Positions 61,720-64,000 of a DNA stretch of 64,000 bases are shown here, one piece after another. The translations under genes and the position numbers were made by a program. The stretch comes from Aselliscus stoliczkanus. Its lineage: Eukaryota > Chordata > Mammalia > Chiroptera > Hipposideridae. The stretch covers positions 33,204,501 to 33,268,500 of the forward strand of contig CM066729.1 of the NCBI GenBank assembly GCA_033961575.1, read 5' to 3'. The first letter of the stretch is position 1. Each line of letters starts with the position of its first letter. The notes under the pieces are model-generated. The model was not told the origin of the DNA, did not search any database, and saw nothing but the letters and a program-made list of their open reading frames with translations.

Positions 61720-62200
61720 GAGTTAATACAGGACTGACGGGCAGAGGCGAGAGAAATCTGAACTCAACCCTGGCATGTCAGTTTTTGAGGCCTATAGGAG
61801 GTTGAAGGGAAAAATGCAGTGGGAAAGCAGAAGCAAGCTCTGAGTCAAGTATTCTAGTGTGAGTGGATTATATAGCAAGTGTTGGCAACACAGGTAGGGA
61901 AATGAGGAATTTGGGAAATAGGACAAGAAAGGAACAACAGCAGCGATATGATTGAGAGCAGCTACCATTGTCGAAATCAAAATGAATTTGGCGTAGCTGG
62001 AGAAGAAGATCAACATAAGAGGAATTGGGACTTAGAGAAAAATCTGGCTTTGTCCACAAACAACAGAAAATAAACAAAACATTTTAAGCAGGAGAGTAAC
62101 ATGACAAACATTTTGAATGTCATAGGGAACATGGACATGGGAAGAACAATGTGTAAGAGACTGGAAGCACAGGAACAATTTGCAGGCTCTCCCAAACAGA
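61720..62200 (-). mobile_element. L2 LINE 3' fragment
   Basis: The complement of the L2 region around TTTTAAGCAGGAGAGTAACA and GACAAACATTTTGAATGTCA, followed by an AGACTGGAAGCACAGGAACA-like block. The earlier part is patchy. Several 60-75-codon minus frames are remnants without a conserved motif. Confidence 0.4.
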
Positions 62201-62379
62201 TCTAAGTTGATCTAATAGCACTGACAAAGAAACACTCCCTGGCTCTTTTTTGAAATGTATTTCTGCTGTGATACATGTATAGACTCTATCTGTGCATCAT
62301 CAGATTATATGGTGTGTCAACAATATTTATTTTCCCAAACCAGTTTAACAAATCTACTCTTTATAAGGGAGCATATCTC

Positions 62380-62497
62380 TTCTAGATAGTCTTGTAGGAC
62401 AGAGCCCTTAACCTCTGAAGTCTGATACTATCTCCAGGTAGACAGATATTGTCAGAATTGTTATGGCTTAATGGTGTGGAAGAAACACATACATGGG
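62380..62497 (+). mobile_element. ERVL-type LTR 3' end
   Basis: GAGCCCTTAACCTCTGAAG, CTGATACTATCTCCAGGTAG and ATTGTCAGAATTGTTATGGC align with the LTR 3' end at 38985-39090. The 5' part of the LTR is not recognisable. Confidence 0.55.
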
Positions 62498-62500
62498 AAT

Positions 62501-62511
62501 TGGTGTCAGAA
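62501..62511 (+). promoter_or_regulatory. Retroviral primer-binding site, tRNA-Leu type (remnant)
   Basis: TGGTGTCAGAA follows the LTR end, as at 39096. Near-repeats (GGTATCAGAATT) follow at about 62520. No gag-pol frame follows. Confidence 0.5.
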
Positions 62512-62539
62512 TCAGAATTGGTATCAGAATTAGATCAGA

Positions 62540-62975
62540 GTTTACTTATTTTTCATGGGATTACATGATTATAGATTGTTTATTTATTCCTGGCAGTGAC
62601 TAAAATTAAGACACTGAACAGAGAAACTGAACAAATATTAAAAAGCTGTGTAAAGACATCTGGTCCCAAGATGGCCTGAGTTAAAGAGACTTGTACCAGC
62701 TCAGCCATGATATGATTCAGGGTTATTTAGAGAAATAATTTATATAAAAATTTGAAGATAAAATTAGGATTAGCCTATAATAGCTAAAGGAGAAATAATG
62801 AGGAGAAGAAACTCCCTAATAGTACTCAGAATTTTGTTGTTGTTATTTTATGACAGTTTCAAACATTTTATTATATTGATTATATATAACCTAAATACAT
62901 AGTAATAAATAAAAGGTACAACTCACTGTGCATTTAATACCATATAATCTATTGATCTACTTCTCTTATAAAAAT
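62540..62975. other. No recognised feature
   Basis: AT-rich. Might contain leader or gag debris of the ERVL element, but no frame survives. Confidence 0.35.
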
Positions 62976-62980
62976 AAACT

Positions 62981-62996
62981 TTATATATATATATAA

Positions 62997-63046
<50 letters not shown>
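62981..63046. repeat. (TA)n microsatellite, interrupted once
   Basis: TTATATATATATATAAACTT, then about 23 further TA units. The unit ATAAACTTTATATATAT is duplicated at the start. Confidence 0.95.
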
Positions 63047-63049
<3 letters not shown>

Positions 63050-63051
<2 letters not shown>

Positions 63052-64000
63052 TTACCTTCTTATACTATAGCTCAAAATATATGAAGGAATAGTAAAGATT
63101 GCATAAAGTACCTCTACTATACTTAGTTTCCACAATTAGACCAAAACAGTCACAGCTGATACTTAATAAACTAGAGTTTTAGATTCCTGGTAGTACTCAT
63201 AAATGATTAACTTTGTATGATAATTAAGACATTATTATTTAGAGTAATGCAGATCTGTGTGTATAAATATGCATATATACAGTTACATATATAAATACTA
63301 TATATAAACTATACATGTGTATGTATAGTGATTTAAAAAGAGTAGATTCTGCGTTAAGAAAAGAGAGTATTGGCTTTGACTACATAAACCATGAAATCAA
63401 TATTCTGAAAAAACAAGTATTAGAATGTATTCTAAACACAGTAGTAAGTGCTACAGTTTCTCTTTTCACTGGCCATAGGATTAACAATATCACAAGGTAC
63501 CATTATTATGGAAACCATTATTATGAAAACCGATGTTTTATACCAAAAAGTATTTATTTTTATAAAAAGAAAAAAGAAATATTTTAGGGCCATTAAAAGG
63601 CACATTGTGTTCTCCAAGTACAAAATAAATTTAGGGATATTCCATCCCATTTTGTAGAGGATAAAATGATTCATCTTGATTAGGCTTCCTGTTGAGGCTG
63701 AGTGGTTTTAATAAAAGAAGGAAATCAATGACAGGCCATTGGAATATAATGGATCTGTAATGCTATATTTTAATGAGGCAGCAATGAGAGGCCATTAGAA
63801 TGAAATGGGTTGACCATCAACAGCATATAAAATAATTTATTAAACAAGCTGACACTCAAATGATAGGGTCACTAAAAGTATGTTTTAGTAATATACCAAA
63901 AAAAAGTGTGAGTGTATAATTTCCTGATAAGTCTCTAAACTGAGAATTATTATCAATCAAAGGGAAAAAAAGCACAATTTGCTAATTAGTAATATGTATT
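63050..64000. other. No recognised feature
   Basis: AT-rich. Overlapping frames on both strands at 63315-63674 (up to 90 codons) show no recognisable domain. Two similar segments, GCAATGAGAGGCCATTAGAA near 63781 and CAATGACAGGCCATTGGAAT near 63726, form a loose ~58-bp tandem repeat. Confidence 0.45.

Noticed and set aside
1..64000. Mitochondrial insertion, bacterial operon, CRISPR or toxin system
   Set aside because: Nothing in base composition, reading frames or motifs supports any of these.

Overview
This window looks like non-coding nuclear DNA of a placental mammal. It is AT-rich, and every open frame is short: the longest is 144 codons and many lie inside repeats. I found no exon-intron series, no intact gene, no structural RNA gene and no CpG island. 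Repeats of general mammalian or eutherian age are present: MIR, L2, MER5A-like hAT fragments, Tigger/pogo, MaLR (MLT1/MST-like) and ERVL LTRs, and old L1. Alu is absent. The youngest abundant repeat is a tRNA-derived SINE whose head begins GGCCGGCC-GTGGCGCA and has a B box like GGTTCGGATCCC. It resembles a tRNA-Ile-derived family and fits, from memory, the CYN SINEs described from colugos (Dermoptera). A colugo origin is therefore my best guess, but it is an inference from one repeat family. The window is probably a gene desert or the inside of a very large intron.

Layout. 0-9 kb: MIR, a short tRNA-SINE, MaLR LTRs and L2. 9-13.3 kb: MIR-type and microsatellite sequence with two ERVL LTRs in the same orientation (10.7 and 12.3 kb). 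16.05-17.21 kb: a clean solo LTR of class II (ERVK-like) type with a perfect 6-bp target duplication. 18.9-21.1 kb: L2 and old L1-like sequence. 24.6 kb: an 82-bp mariner-type MITE. 26.5-28.8 kb: a MaLR LTR and L2 fragments, one with a decayed reverse-transcriptase reading frame. 34.3-38.6 kb: a dense cluster of tRNA-SINEs, two back to back and one inserted in an ERVL LTR that is followed by a tRNA-Leu primer-binding site. 39-49 kb: MER5A, ERVL LTR, MIR, a deleted L1 and a deleted Tigger. 49-56.5 kb: MaLR, L2, a probable LTR, an unexplained block at 53.5-54.05 kb and a DNA transposon. 57.7-61 kb: a composite SINE, a class I-like LTR and a full-length tRNA-SINE. 61-64 kb: LTR and L2 debris and a long TA repeat.

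Nothing here forms an operating gene system. The informative content is the history of insertions: nested SINEs with readable target duplications, solo LTRs, and a few blocks of complex sequence that I could not assign.
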